A DNA stretch of 64,000 nucleotides from Mucilaginibacter pedocola (GCF_002013915.1 NZ_MBTF01000001.1:558001-622000), one strand, 5' to 3'. Counted from the first letter of the stretch, positions 52,320 to 61,160 are shown. Notes: generated by a model from the letters alone, not told the origin. Program-made: numbers and translations.

Positions 52320-52778
52320 ATGAAAAAGTACATCATCATTTTAGTAGCCTTTGCGCTCACTGCTTTTGCAAAAAATGTCAAAGCGCAACAAACCGATCCC
52401 GCCGCCTTCACCGGCGCAACCGCAAAGCTCAAGCATTACAACGCGCTTTATATCATCAATTCCGGCGATGATAAAAAGATCAAGGGGACATTAAGAAACA
52501 TCAATAATGCGCTGGAAGACACAAGACTGAAAGGTAAACTCCATGTTGAGCTGATCGCTTTTGGCGATGGTGTGGCTGTTTACATGAAAAGTAGTACTTA
52601 TGAGCAAACTTTAAAGGACCTTCAGGCAAAAGGAGTGGTATTGGCACAATGTGATAATACCATTAAGGAAAGGAAGATCGATAAAGCTGACCTGTTCCCA
52701 TTTATCTCTTATGTGCCGAGCGGCAACGGTGAGATCATCATCCGCCAGTACGAAGGCTGGGCCACCGTGCATCCTTAA
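52320..52778 (+). CDS. Secreted DsrE-family protein
   Basis: This 152-residue protein has a signal peptide (to about AQQ, residue 23) and a DsrE/DsrF-like fold (YNALYIINSGDDKKIKGTL, LIAFGDGVAVY, and a Cys in VLAQCDNTI near 118). DsrE proteins carry sulfur as persulfide. An exported version fits with sulfur exchange in the periplasm together with the TsdA-like cytochrome. Confidence 0.85.
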   Translation: MKKYIIILVAFALTAFAKNVKAQQTDPAAFTGATAKLKHYNALYIINSGDDKKIKGTLRNINNALEDTRLKGKLHVELIAFGDGVAVYMKSSTYEQTLKDLQAKGVVLAQCDNTIKERKIDKADLFPFISYVPSGNGEIIIRQYEGWATVHP

Positions 52779-52810
52779 TCAGTACCCTCATTCAATTTAT
52801 ATAAAACATC

Positions 52811-53737
52811 ATGAAATATCTTCAGAAAATAACATTCGCAATAACAGCAATAATAGCTTTAGGAAGCCAGGCAAAAGCACAGGATCATCGTTTCGATCCG
52901 CCATGGAATACCCCACCTGAAAGTAAAGTACAGTTTACCGTCCCAGGAGTGGACAATGTACCCGACCTGTTCGGCGACATTAACGATCCGCAACTGGTGG
53001 TCTTCTTTGCCGGGAACCAGTTCATGTGTATCGATGACCTGATGTCCGCCTTCAAAAAACAATACCCGCAATACCAGCGTGTATTTGCCGAAACCCTGCC
53101 ACCGGGCATATTGGCTAAACAGATCATGGGGGGTAGCATCGTTATCGGAAATATGCGTATTACGCTTAAGCCGGATGTTTACACCGCAGGAAAAAGTCGT
53201 ATCGATCAGATGCCGGAATATTTCAGCAAGACCGCACCTTATGCTTACAACCGCTTAGCTATTATGGTGCAAAAGGGTAACCCCCAAAAGGTGAAAGGAT
53301 TAAAAGACCTGGGACGTACTGATGTGCGTGTCAGCATGCCCAACCCGGAATGGGAAGGTATCGGTAAGCGTATCGAAGAGGCTTATGTCAAAGCTGGTGG
53401 TGAAACTCTGAAAAAGGAGATCATGGACACCAAGGTTAAAAACGGCAAAACCTTTCTTACGCAAATACACCATCGCCAAACGCCAATGCGTATTATGTAC
53501 AAACAAAGCGATGCTGCGCCGGTGTGGTTTACCGAAGCCTATTATCAAAAAATGATCGGCCACCCGACAGATATGGTAGAAATACCAGACGGTGAAAATA
53601 TCAGCGCGACTTATGTGGCCGGGCAACTAAAAACCGCACCACACGCACAGGCTGCGCAGGATTTTATGGACTTTTTGGTGAGCCCGACCGCAAAAGCCAT
53701 CTATAAAAAATACGGGTTCATTACAAAAAACGACTAA
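52811..53737 (+). CDS. Periplasmic binding protein, first copy (ModA-like)
   Basis: This 308-residue protein has a signal peptide (to AQ, about residue 23) and a type 2 periplasmic binding fold (LVVFFAGNQF, NRLAIMVQKGNPQKVKGLKDLG at about 159-180, VAGQLKTAPHAQAAQDFMDFL). Proteins of this kind bind oxyanions such as molybdate, tungstate or sulfate. No ABC permease or ATPase is encoded nearby, so it works as an orphan or with a distant transporter. The unusually long N-terminal part (about 24-70) is Pro-rich. Confidence 0.8.
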   Translation: MKYLQKITFAITAIIALGSQAKAQDHRFDPPWNTPPESKVQFTVPGVDNVPDLFGDINDPQLVVFFAGNQFMCIDDLMSAFKKQYPQYQRVFAETLPPGILAKQIMGGSIVIGNMRITLKPDVYTAGKSRIDQMPEYFSKTAPYAYNRLAIMVQKGNPQKVKGLKDLGRTDVRVSMPNPEWEGIGKRIEEAYVKAGGETLKKEIMDTKVKNGKTFLTQIHHRQTPMRIMYKQSDAAPVWFTEAYYQKMIGHPTDMVEIPDGENISATYVAGQLKTAPHAQAAQDFMDFLVSPTAKAIYKKYGFITKND

Positions 53738-53748
53738 TAATTAAAGAT

Positions 53749-54387
53749 ATGTCATTACACTTAGGGGACCTTGCTCCCAATTTTACCGCACAAACAACTA
53801 TCGGAGAGATCGATCTTTACGAATACCTTGGCGACAGCTGGGGAGTATTATTCTCTCACCCGGCAGATTATACACCTGTTTGCACAACCGAACTCGGAAG
53901 AACGGCTTTATTAAAAAGCGAGTTTGATAAAAGAAATGTTAAGGCGCTGGCTTTAAGCATTGATCCGCTTGATAAGCACTTGTCATGGATAAACGATATC
54001 AATGAAACTCAAAACTGTAATGTTGACTTCCCGCTGATCGCCGACGAGGATCGAAAAGTTTCGGAATTATACGACATGATCCACCCGAACGCATCAGCGA
54101 CAGCTACCGTCCGTTCTCTGTTTATCATCGGGCCTGATAAAAAAGTTAAATTGATGATAACTTATCCGGCATCCACCGGCCGCAACTTTAACGAAGTGTT
54201 GAGGGTGATCGATTCTCTTCAGTTGACGGATGAATTCAGTGTGGCGACCCCAGCGAATTGGCAAGCAGGCGAGGATGTGATTATTGGTCTCGGTGTTAAA
54301 ACAGAAGACATTGAATCAAAATTTCCTGAAGGATACCGCATTGTAAAACCCTATTTACGCTATACGCCTCAACCTGCCAAAAAATGA
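53749..54387 (+). CDS. 1-Cys peroxiredoxin (Prx6 type)
   Basis: This 212-residue protein has the Prx6 length and active site ADYTPVCTTELG with peroxidatic Cys45. The C-terminal extension (VATPANWQAGEDVIIG and YRIVKPYLRYTPQP) is typical of the Prx6 group. It reduces peroxides and perhaps other sulfur oxidants. It lies between two binding-protein genes and its stop overlaps the next start. Confidence 0.93.
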   Translation: MSLHLGDLAPNFTAQTTIGEIDLYEYLGDSWGVLFSHPADYTPVCTTELGRTALLKSEFDKRNVKALALSIDPLDKHLSWINDINETQNCNVDFPLIADEDRKVSELYDMIHPNASATATVRSLFIIGPDKKVKLMITYPASTGRNFNEVLRVIDSLQLTDEFSVATPANWQAGEDVIIGLGVKTEDIESKFPEGYRIVKPYLRYTPQPAKK

Positions 54388-55124
54388 AACTTTTGATCAC
54401 CACTATAATTGTTTTAAAGGCCATTGTATCATTTGGACAAACAAAGGATACCTTGCATATTTATGGCCCCGGCGGCCCCTTGTCGGCCATGCAGGATTGT
54501 GCAAAGGCATTCATCGCTAAAACAGGCATCCCGGTAAAAGTGACTGGTGGCCCGGAACCGAAGTGGCTTTCACAAGCGCAGAAAAACGGCGATGTGATCT
54601 ACGGCGGGGCGGAATATATGCTTACGCAGTTCATGCAAACCCATCCAGGGATGGTTGATGCAGTTACACGTGTCGAACTTTTTAAAAGGCGTGCGGCTAT
54701 TCTCGTCCGACCGGGTAACCCTAAGCATATTATGGCTTTAAAGGATCTAGCCAAAACCGGCGTTAAAGTGCTTGATGTAAATGGGGCCGGTCAGTTGGGC
54801 TTGTGGGAAGACATTGCCGGTAAGGAAAACCTGATCGGGGGCATTCAGAAAAATGTCGGCGACTCATTCGCCAATACCGCGCTGGGCATCGATGCCTGGA
54901 AGAAAGACCAAAGCTATGATGCCTGGATCACCTATGCATCTTGGCATGAAAACCTGAAAGATGTTACGCAGTTGGTGGAATTGCCTTTGCCATTGCGCTT
55001 GTATCGAGGTACACCGGTAGCACTGACATCCAATACCAAACACGCTGCGCAAGCCAAACAGTTCATTCAGTTCTTACAAAGTGCTGATGCCCATGCGATA
55101 TTTAAAAAATGGGGATGGGAATAA
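54384..55124 (+). CDS. Periplasmic binding protein, second copy (ModA-like)
   Basis: This 246-residue protein has a signal peptide (to about FGQ, residue 19) and a ModA-like fold (LHIYGPGGPLSAMQDCAKAF, cut at residue 43; RRAAILVRPGNPKHIMALKDL; FIQFLQSADAHAIFKKWGWE). It overlaps the peroxiredoxin gene by 4 bases and ends at a terminator. Like the first copy it has no ABC partners nearby. The two differ strongly in sequence and length, so they likely bind different ligands. Confidence 0.82.
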   Translation: MKLLITTIIVLKAIVSFGQTKDTLHIYGPGGPLSAMQDCAKAFIAKTGIPVKVTGGPEPKWLSQAQKNGDVIYGGAEYMLTQFMQTHPGMVDAVTRVELFKRRAAILVRPGNPKHIMALKDLAKTGVKVLDVNGAGQLGLWEDIAGKENLIGGIQKNVGDSFANTALGIDAWKKDQSYDAWITYASWHENLKDVTQLVELPLPLRLYRGTPVALTSNTKHAAQAKQFIQFLQSADAHAIFKKWGWE

Positions 55125-55153
55125 AACGTTTAATTGCATGTTTTTAATTTTTG

Positions 55154-55178
55154 AACAGGCCGGTTATACTGGCCTGTT
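55154..55178 (+). terminator. Rho-independent terminator of the TsdA operon
   Basis: AACAGGCCGG (55154-55163) pairs with CTGGCCTGTT (55169-55178) with one wobble and loop TTATA, then TTTG-type T-rich sequence. It is 30 bases after the stop of the second binding protein. Confidence 0.85.
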
Positions 55179-55221
55179 TGCGTTAGATACTTGAAATAAA
55201 AAAGTTATTTATAACTTTAAA

Positions 55222-55276
55222 CTATCAACCATGTAGGTTAATGATAAAAAAGGCTTGGTTTTATAATTGATCTTTG
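55222..55276 (+). promoter_or_regulatory. TATC-N16-GATAA operator and -7 element, site A
   Basis: CTATC at 55222-55226, 16 bases, GATAA at 55243-55247, and GATCTTTG at 55269-55276 as the -7 element. From the G of GATAA to the G of TTTG is 34 bases, as in sites B and C. The gene at 55296 starts 20 bases after the -7 element. Confidence 0.7.
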
Positions 55277-55295
55277 AAGTATAAACACAAAGATC

Positions 55296-55442
55296 ATGAA
55301 CTCAATTCAACGCTTAGTAAAACATCAATTTACAGATAAAACAGTAATTACCGGCAATAAAATCATCGAAATCGCAGCAGTTATTACTGCATTAGGGAGT
55401 GCTGTATTTCCATTTCTACTGCTGCTTATCAGATTAAGTTAA
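55296..55442 (+). CDS. 48-residue small membrane protein
   Basis: ATG at 55296 opens a 48-codon frame (MNSIQRLVKHQF, KVITGN-type middle, then a membrane helix IIEIAAVITALGSAVFPFLL at about 23-42). It ends 17 bases before marC and lies directly behind operator site A with a proper -7 spacing, so it is probably the first gene of the marC-lysR unit. No family is recognised. Confidence 0.65.
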   Translation: MNSIQRLVKHQFTDKTVITGNKIIEIAAVITALGSAVFPFLLLLIRLS

Positions 55443-55459
55443 CACAGATACCATTACAT

Positions 55460-56134
55460 ATGCCTAAATTATATCACTCATTTGTTAATCTTATTTTCAT
55501 AGGCATTATCGCCTTGTTTCCGGTTGTTAATCCTATTGGCTCAGCTTTCATCGTAAGTTCATATTTCAACGGGTTAAGTTCCGTAGAAAAAAGACGAGCC
55601 GTCGGTAAGATTACCTTATACGCTTTCCTGATTTGTACCGTATCACTTTTTGCAGGCCATTGGATATTGCAGTTATTTGGTCTTTCCATTCCCGTGATTC
55701 AGGTTGCCGGCGGCATTATGATCTGTAAAATGGGTTGGGAATTTCTGTCAAGCGACAAAGCTTCTGATGAGGAAAAAGAAAATACCCGACAAAGCGTGCA
55801 GCCATCGGGCTTCGATCATATTGCTAACAAACTGTTTTATCCCATTACCTTTCCAGTAACTACTGGTGCCGGTACTATATCCGTATTGTTTACACTCAGT
55901 GCGCATAGCGAATCATTCAGCCGGACAGATTACTATATGAATATCCTGGCCATATTGGTTTCCATTTCAGTGATGTGTGTGCTGATCTACATCTTTTACC
56001 TGAATACCAAGACTATCATACATTTTCTCGGCATCAATGGAGAGAACATTGTAAACCGGATCTCCGCGTTCCTTATTTTTTGCGTCGGCCTGCAGATAGC
56101 ACTCACCGGCCTAAAGGTTATCTTTAAACTTTAA
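55460..56134 (+). CDS. MarC-family membrane protein
   Basis: This 224-residue protein has six membrane helices and the MarC marks FPVVNPIGSAFIVSSYFNGL (residues 19-38), GGIMICKMGWEFLSS and YPITFPVTTGAGTISVLF. The function of MarC proteins is not established. It lies in one unit with the small protein before it and the LysR gene after it. Confidence 0.9.
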   Translation: MPKLYHSFVNLIFIGIIALFPVVNPIGSAFIVSSYFNGLSSVEKRRAVGKITLYAFLICTVSLFAGHWILQLFGLSIPVIQVAGGIMICKMGWEFLSSDKASDEEKENTRQSVQPSGFDHIANKLFYPITFPVTTGAGTISVLFTLSAHSESFSRTDYYMNILAILVSISVMCVLIYIFYLNTKTIIHFLGINGENIVNRISAFLIFCVGLQIALTGLKVIFKL

Positions 56135-56144
56135 CAACACGATC

Positions 56145-57038
56145 ATGTTCGATTTCCGTCTACAGGTTTTTCATACGGTGGCCAAAAGGCTGAATTTTAC
56201 CAAGGCTTCCACGGAACTTTTTATCAGCCAGCCTGCGGTGACCAAGCATATTAAAGAATTGGAGGAACAGTTCAAAACGACGCTGATAGAACGCAGTGGC
56301 AATAAAAAAATATCGCTTACACCAGCTGGTGAATTGTTAGTTGCCTATGCAGATAAGCTGGCCGCCATCTACAACGAGCTGGATTTTGATATGAACCTGC
56401 TGATCAAAAAACATTCGGGTACGTTGCGTATTGGTGGCAGTAATACGGTTGCGCAATATGTGATACCGCCGGTATTGGCCCGTTTTCACGAAAAGTTTAA
56501 AGACGTGCAGGTGAACTTGGTACCCGGCAATACCGAGCAGGTGGAACAGGCGTTGTTGAACAAAGAGGTCGATCTGGGTATCGTGGAAGGCATCCTGCGC
56601 AATCCGCAACTCAGCTATCAGGAATTTTTGAGTGATGAATTGGTACTGATCTGTAGTGCCTCGAATACTTTTAAAAAAGACAGCATTAAGCCGGAAGAAT
56701 TAATAGAATTGCCTTTATTGCTCCGTGAACCCGGTTCGGGAACGTTGGACGTTATTACTCACGCTTTAAAGCCTTTCAATATCAAATTATCAGATCTGAA
56801 GATAGAAATGCAGTTAGGCGGCACGGAAAGTATAAAGTCTTATTTGCTACACAGCAAATGTTTTGCATTTGTATCGGTGCAGTCGATCTTGAAAGAGCTG
56901 AAGTATAACGAATGCCGGATCATCGACATTAAAGACCTAACTATTGAGCGGCCATTTTATTTTATCCTGCCACACGGTCAACCTTCATCATTAGCAGAAA
57001 TATTTATGCGATTCGCTAAAAGCTATAAGAGCCTATAA
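56145..57038 (+). CDS. LysR-family transcriptional regulator
   Basis: This 297-residue protein has the LysR winged HTH at the N terminus (FHTVAKRLNFTKASTELF, ISQPAVTKHIKELEEQF at about 25-41) and an effector domain (LRIGGSNTVAQYVIPPVLARF at about 86-106). CysB- and Cbl-like members sense sulfur compounds. It is a candidate for the regulator of the shared operator, though that operator does not show the T-N11-A core in an obvious place. Confidence 0.93.
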   Translation: MFDFRLQVFHTVAKRLNFTKASTELFISQPAVTKHIKELEEQFKTTLIERSGNKKISLTPAGELLVAYADKLAAIYNELDFDMNLLIKKHSGTLRIGGSNTVAQYVIPPVLARFHEKFKDVQVNLVPGNTEQVEQALLNKEVDLGIVEGILRNPQLSYQEFLSDELVLICSASNTFKKDSIKPEELIELPLLLREPGSGTLDVITHALKPFNIKLSDLKIEMQLGGTESIKSYLLHSKCFAFVSVQSILKELKYNECRIIDIKDLTIERPFYFILPHGQPSSLAEIFMRFAKSYKSL

Positions 57039-57047
57039 GCATCTGAT

Positions 57048-57509
57048 ATGACTGAAAAGAAGAAAAAAGTCATTATCATGTTTATTGCCGAAGCACCTGG
57101 CTCTACCAACAACCATTTTTATTTAAAAAACACCAATTTATTCCGGGCAATGCGCGCGGCCTTTGAACAGGCTTTTGGTAAATTTAGTTCTGCTGACGAT
57201 TTTCTTGATTTTTTTAACAAGTCCGGCAGCGTCCTGGATCATCTATATCCTCTGGGTAAAGAAACATCAGTTAACTTAACGCCTTATGCTGCCGAACAGT
57301 TAGCAGATCGTATGCGTTTGATTCAACCTAAACACGTTATCATTTTAATGAAGCGAATTGCTCCCAATGTCAGGAAAGCAGCTATCGATGCCGGTGTCTC
57401 TCCATCTGAAATTTTGACCACCGCATATCCCGCAGGAAGTGAAAAGAACAGGCAAGTCTTTATTCACGATATATCAACATGGTTAAGACACATACTCGAT
57501 AATTTTTAG
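57048..57509 (+). CDS. Hypothetical protein with uracil-DNA-glycosylase-like features
   Basis: This 153-residue protein begins KKVIIMFIAEAPG, which recalls motif 1 (GEAPG) of UDG-superfamily proteins. Later KHVIILMKRIAPNV and ILTTAYPAGSEKNRQVF resemble the strand-and-loop order of that fold. The match is weak and no catalytic residue is assured. It follows LysR by 9 bases; operator site B begins right after its stop. Confidence 0.5.
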   Translation: MTEKKKKVIIMFIAEAPGSTNNHFYLKNTNLFRAMRAAFEQAFGKFSSADDFLDFFNKSGSVLDHLYPLGKETSVNLTPYAAEQLADRMRLIQPKHVIILMKRIAPNVRKAAIDAGVSPSEILTTAYPAGSEKNRQVFIHDISTWLRHILDNF

Positions 57510-57564
57510 TTATCGTCAAGTTGGATTCGTGATAAAAATCAGCCCAAAAAGCTATCGATATTTG
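57510..57564 (+). promoter_or_regulatory. TTATC-N16-GATAA operator and -7 element, site B
   Basis: TTATC at 57510-57514, 16 bases, GATAA at 57531-57535, and GATATTTG at 57557-57564 as the -7 element, with the same 34-base distance as sites A and C. The gene at 57584 starts 19 bases after the -7 element. Confidence 0.75.
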
Positions 57565-57583
57565 AATAACAAAATCAAATATC

Positions 57584-57955
57584 ATGAAAACGTATCAATT
57601 GGTCATCGACCCCAAATTCAAAGAAAACGGCAAGGAATGTAAATTCGATCACAGCCCTAAAAATGCTGTGGAACACACCGCAGTAGAAGATACACCTGTG
57701 ATCGGTGTCAAAACAAAGAAAGGCTGGTTCGACAAAGATGCCCCTCAAAATCTTACCAGTAAGGAAGCTATGATCAGGGGAATTTTGGTAGTAACCATGC
57801 CAGCACTCAGCGCCATAGATTGGTATTGCGGCACCCATACCATATATATTCTCGCTCCGGTGTTGTTTTATTTGGAGGTAACTGCACTAACCATGACATG
57901 CCCTATTAAATCAATATTTAGTAAATACAGACATACAAATTTGCCTGAATTGTAA
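57584..57955 (+). CDS. DUF2892/YgaP-like membrane protein
   Basis: This 123-residue protein has a soluble N-terminal half (KTYQLVIDPKFKENGKECKF) and two membrane helices (about 66-82 and 87-103) with YCGTHTIYILAPVLF and TCPIKSIF. The membrane half resembles DUF2892 proteins linked to rhodaneses (YgaP), which pass sulfur or sulfide. Three Cys residues are present (19, 85 and 105, approximate). It is the first gene behind operator site B. Confidence 0.65.
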   Translation: MKTYQLVIDPKFKENGKECKFDHSPKNAVEHTAVEDTPVIGVKTKKGWFDKDAPQNLTSKEAMIRGILVVTMPALSAIDWYCGTHTIYILAPVLFYLEVTALTMTCPIKSIFSKYRHTNLPEL

Positions 57956-57993
57956 TTTAAAGTTAAATTCCATCACACTTAGTTTAACACATC

Positions 57994-58659
57994 ATGAAAC
58001 ATACGGTTGAAATAATTTCTGTTAAACAGATCACTCACGATGTTAAAAGGTTCAGGCTAACAAAGCCCGCCGGTTATCGGTTTAACCCGGGACAAGCCAC
58101 CGAACTTTCGATCAACAGACCGGAATGGACAGATGTCCTCCGCCCGTTTACCTTTACAAGTTTAAACTCAGAGAACTTTCTTGAATTTACCATCAAGATC
58201 TATCCGGATCATCATGGTATGACCGAACAATTAGACAAATTGGGAAAAGGTGATGAGTTGATCATTAATGACCCGCGGGGGGCAATTGAATATAAAGGCC
58301 CCGGATATTTTATTGCGGGTGGCGCAGGGATCACGCCTTTTTTAGCCATTTTAAAACAACTTCATCAATTTGGCCAGTTAAATGGGAACACTTTGTTCTT
58401 TGCGAATAAGTCAAAGGGTGATATTATTCTTGAGGATGATCTTAAAGATATGTTGTGCAGCAAAGTGACATTTCTTATTAGCGGGCAAACAGAAGATCCA
58501 TATTTGAATGAAAGGATCGGGTATGCATTTCTCAAAGAAAACTTCAATGACCTTAAGCAATATTTTTATATATGCGGGCCGGAGCAAATGGTGAACGATG
58601 TAAACGACATCTTATTAAGTATGGGCGTATCGCCGGATAGATTGGTTTACGAGAAGTAA
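57994..58659 (+). CDS. Flavodoxin/ferredoxin-reductase-type FAD oxidoreductase
   Basis: This 221-residue protein has the FNR-like fold: FAD-binding LRPFTFTS near residue 47, the NAD(P) motif GYFIAGGAGITPFLAILKQL (about 101-120) and the C-terminal YFYICGPEQMVNDVNDIL. It lacks a [2Fe-2S] domain. It could supply electrons to persulfide or sulfite enzymes of the module. It is 38 bases behind the DUF2892-like gene. Confidence 0.9.
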   Translation: MKHTVEIISVKQITHDVKRFRLTKPAGYRFNPGQATELSINRPEWTDVLRPFTFTSLNSENFLEFTIKIYPDHHGMTEQLDKLGKGDELIINDPRGAIEYKGPGYFIAGGAGITPFLAILKQLHQFGQLNGNTLFFANKSKGDIILEDDLKDMLCSKVTFLISGQTEDPYLNERIGYAFLKENFNDLKQYFYICGPEQMVNDVNDILLSMGVSPDRLVYEK

Positions 58660-58733
58660 ACATGGTGTATTCAACAGTAATACACAACTCTCTAAGATTT
58701 TATAATGCGCCGCAAGCCTGCTAAATTTACCGC

Positions 58734-59342
58734 ATGATACAGTTTGGCCCAGCATTGCAATCAGCGTTAGAAGAGAACAGCCAGCGGAAGCAATTACCGG
58801 CCGGCACGGTGCTGATGTCATCCAACAGTTATGTGCGATCATTGCCGGTGCTTTTATCCGGCAGTATGCGGGTTATGCGGCAGGATGAGGACGGCCGCGA
58901 GATCCTTTTATATTATATCAAACCCGGCGAAAGCTGTATCATGTCATTCCTGGCCGGGATACATGAGGATACCTCGAAAGTACGCCTGGAGGTAGAAGAA
59001 GATGCCGACGTCTTAATGCTGCCCATTACCAAAGCCAGCGAATGGGTAAAAAGCTATCCCGAATGGGCCGACTTTATTTTTAAACTTTACCACCAGCGTT
59101 TCGAAGAATTGCTTACTGTGATCAATGAAGTTGCCTTTCAAAAATTGGATGACCGTATTGTAGAGTTGCTAAAAAAGAAAGCCGCGGTATTTAATTCACA
59201 TGAGTTTCAGGTCACTCACCAGCAACTGGCAGAAGAGTTGGGCACTACGCGCGAAGTCATATCACGCCTGCTTAAGCAAATGGAAAAGAAGGAAATGATT
59301 ACTCTTTCCCGCAATAAGATAACTTTAAATTTCCCTGTGTAA
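58734..59342 (+). CDS. Crp/Fnr-family regulator
   Basis: This 202-residue protein has an effector domain (about 15-115, with GRE-ILLYYIKPGESC) and an HTH domain (about 150-195). The recognition helix TTREVISRLLKQME carries the E-x-x-S-R pattern of the FNR type. Only one Cys (about residue 68) is found in the sensor half, so no FNR-type iron-sulfur cluster is expected. A Bacteroidota-like promoter (CTAAATTTA near 58721) precedes it. It is a candidate regulator for this sulfur module, but its own promoter lacks the shared operator. Confidence 0.9.
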   Translation: MIQFGPALQSALEENSQRKQLPAGTVLMSSNSYVRSLPVLLSGSMRVMRQDEDGREILLYYIKPGESCIMSFLAGIHEDTSKVRLEVEEDADVLMLPITKASEWVKSYPEWADFIFKLYHQRFEELLTVINEVAFQKLDDRIVELLKKKAAVFNSHEFQVTHQQLAEELGTTREVISRLLKQMEKKEMITLSRNKITLNFPV

Positions 59343-59374
59343 CATAAGTCACCAATAACCAGGCCGAAAGCAAA

Positions 59375-59382
59375 TAGCTTTG
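59375..59382 (+). promoter_or_regulatory. -7 promoter element before tauE
   Basis: TAGCTTTG matches the Bacteroidota -7 consensus exactly. The expected transcript start near 59388 lies 14 bases before the TTG start of the TauE-like gene. No TTATC-N16-GATAA operator is present. Confidence 0.5.
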
Positions 59383-59401
59383 TTCCATCAATCATCAGGT
59401 T

Positions 59402-60205
59402 TTGGAAATAGCAGGTTACGCAGCTTCGGTTTTAATTGGTTTGTCCCTCGGTTTAATTGGCGGCGGTGGATCTATTCTCACCGTACCTATTCTCGTTTAT
59501 TTTTTTGCTATCGATCCGGTGTTAGCGACCACTTACTCTTTATTTGTAGTTGGACTAACCAGTACCGCAGGCGCGGCCAGCCATTACCTAAAAGGCAATG
59601 TGGATGTTAAGACCGCGTTGATCTTTGGTTTACCATCCTTGGCCGCCGTATTTATCATGCGGAGATGGGTAATGCCAGTGATACCAATTCACTTATTTAC
59701 GCTCGGACACTGGACTGTTGCCAAAAGCATGCTGCTGATGCTGGTTTTTGCCGGTTTGATGCTGGCAGCATCCCTTTCCATGATCCGGAATAAAAAGGAA
59801 GATCTTGGTAGTTCCCTAGAGCTTAGTTATCCAAGATTAATTTTCCAGGCCATAGCTGTTGGCCTTATCACTGGTTTTGTAGGTGTTGGCGGTGGTTTTC
59901 TTATTATTCCATCGCTGGTATTGCTCGCAGGTTTACCGATGAAAAAAGCAGTGGGTACTTCGCTTATGGTAATGACCATTAGCTCGCTGCTGGGTGTATT
60001 GGGTGATATCACCGGGCATGTAGTAATAAATTATGCGTTTTTAGCTGTCTTTTCGGGTTTTGCCATTGCCGGTATCATCCTTGGCAGTTACCTCACGCGG
60101 TTCATTAGCGATACTCGCCTGAAGCCTGCCTTTGGCTGGTTTGTATTGGCTATGGGTATCTTTGTTTTAATAAGCACTTTAACTAACTCACATGGACATC
60201 ATTAA
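59402..60205 (+). CDS. TauE/SafE-family sulfite/organosulfur exporter
   Basis: This 267-residue protein has eight membrane helices and the family motif GLSLGLIGGGGSILTVPIL at about residues 17-35, repeated as GFVGVGGGFLIIPSLVLL at about 158. The start is TTG (59402). TauE/SafE proteins move sulfite, sulfoacetate or related anions. It overlaps the next gene by 14 bases, and the four genes after it form a coupled group. Confidence 0.9.
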   Translation: MEIAGYAASVLIGLSLGLIGGGGSILTVPILVYFFAIDPVLATTYSLFVVGLTSTAGAASHYLKGNVDVKTALIFGLPSLAAVFIMRRWVMPVIPIHLFTLGHWTVAKSMLLMLVFAGLMLAASLSMIRNKKEDLGSSLELSYPRLIFQAIAVGLITGFVGVGGGFLIIPSLVLLAGLPMKKAVGTSLMVMTISSLLGVLGDITGHVVINYAFLAVFSGFAIAGIILGSYLTRFISDTRLKPAFGWFVLAMGIFVLISTLTNSHGHH

Positions 60206-60752
60206 ACAACCGTGGCCCTGGTATGTAGCCGGGCCTTTAATAGGCCTCATCGTACCGGCGCTATTAATATTAGGTAACAAAACATTCGGTATCTCATCAA
60301 CCTTACGGCAGATCTGCGCGGCTTGTATCCCGGCAAATATTTCCTTTTTTAAATACGACTGGAAGAAGGACACATGGAATTTGTTTTTTATTGCAGGCAT
60401 CGTTATAGGCGGATTCATCGCCGCGCATTTATTGTCTAATCCCGGGCCGGTGGGCATCAATCCTAAAACCATTGTTGCCTTGCAGCAGCAGGGCATTAAA
60501 GATTTCAGCGGTTTACTGCCACAGGATATTTTTAGTTTCAAGGCGCTTACCACTTTAAAAGGGTTTGTATTTATGGTAATTGGCGGTTTGCTGGTCGGCT
60601 TTGGTACGCGCTATGCCGGCGGCTGTACTTCCGGCCATGCCATTATGGGGATCTCTTCTTTACAATGGCCTTCCCTGGTAGCTACCTGCTGCTTTATGAT
60701 TGGCGGCTTCGTCATGACCTGGCTGATCTTACCTTATTTATTACAGCTATGA
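60192..60752 (+). CDS. YeeE/YedE-family transporter, first half
   Basis: This 186-residue protein has five or six membrane helices and the Sulf_transp mark RYAGGCTSGHAIMGIS with a conserved Cys near residue 147. YeeE takes up thiosulfate through conserved cysteines. In Bacteroidota the family is often split into two short proteins, encoded as here by adjacent coupled genes. It overlaps tauE (14 bases) and the second half (ATGA). Confidence 0.9.
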   Translation: MDIIKQPWPWYVAGPLIGLIVPALLILGNKTFGISSTLRQICAACIPANISFFKYDWKKDTWNLFFIAGIVIGGFIAAHLLSNPGPVGINPKTIVALQQQGIKDFSGLLPQDIFSFKALTTLKGFVFMVIGGLLVGFGTRYAGGCTSGHAIMGISSLQWPSLVATCCFMIGGFVMTWLILPYLLQL

Positions 60753-61159
60753 AGAATCTGAAGTTTTTACTGGTAGGGATATGTTTCGGTATCATCCTGA
60801 TCAAATCCGAGGTGATCTCATGGTTCCGCATACAGGAAATGTTCCGTTTGCAATCCTTTCATATGTATGGCATCATCGGCAGCGCCATTGTAGTGGCCAT
60901 GATCGCTATAGTATTGATCAAGCGCTTTAATATCAAAACGATCTATCAGGAACCTATTGTTATCCCGGACAAGAAATTTAACTGGGGATACGTTTATGGC
61001 GGATTGATCTTTGGATTAGGCTGGGCGCTTACCGGCGCGTGCCCCGGTCCGCTGTTTGCGCAGATCGGCAGCGGTATTTTGGTTACAACTGTAACGCTGC
61101 TGAGCGCTCTTGCAGGAACCTGGGTTTATGGTTTATTACGTGAAAAACTCCCTCATTGA
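60749..61159 (+). CDS. YeeE/YedE-family transporter, second half (DUF6691-like)
   Basis: This 136-residue protein starts at 60749 in an ATGA overlap; the frame upstream of this (from 60665) lies inside the previous gene. Three or four helices and the motif LGWALTGACPGPLFAQIGSG with a Cys near residue 94 complete the thiosulfate channel begun by the previous protein. It ends one base before the MBL-rhodanese gene. Confidence 0.9.
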   Translation: MKNLKFLLVGICFGIILIKSEVISWFRIQEMFRLQSFHMYGIIGSAIVVAMIAIVLIKRFNIKTIYQEPIVIPDKKFNWGYVYGGLIFGLGWALTGACPGPLFAQIGSGILVTTVTLLSALAGTWVYGLLREKLPH

Positions 61160-61160
61160 T

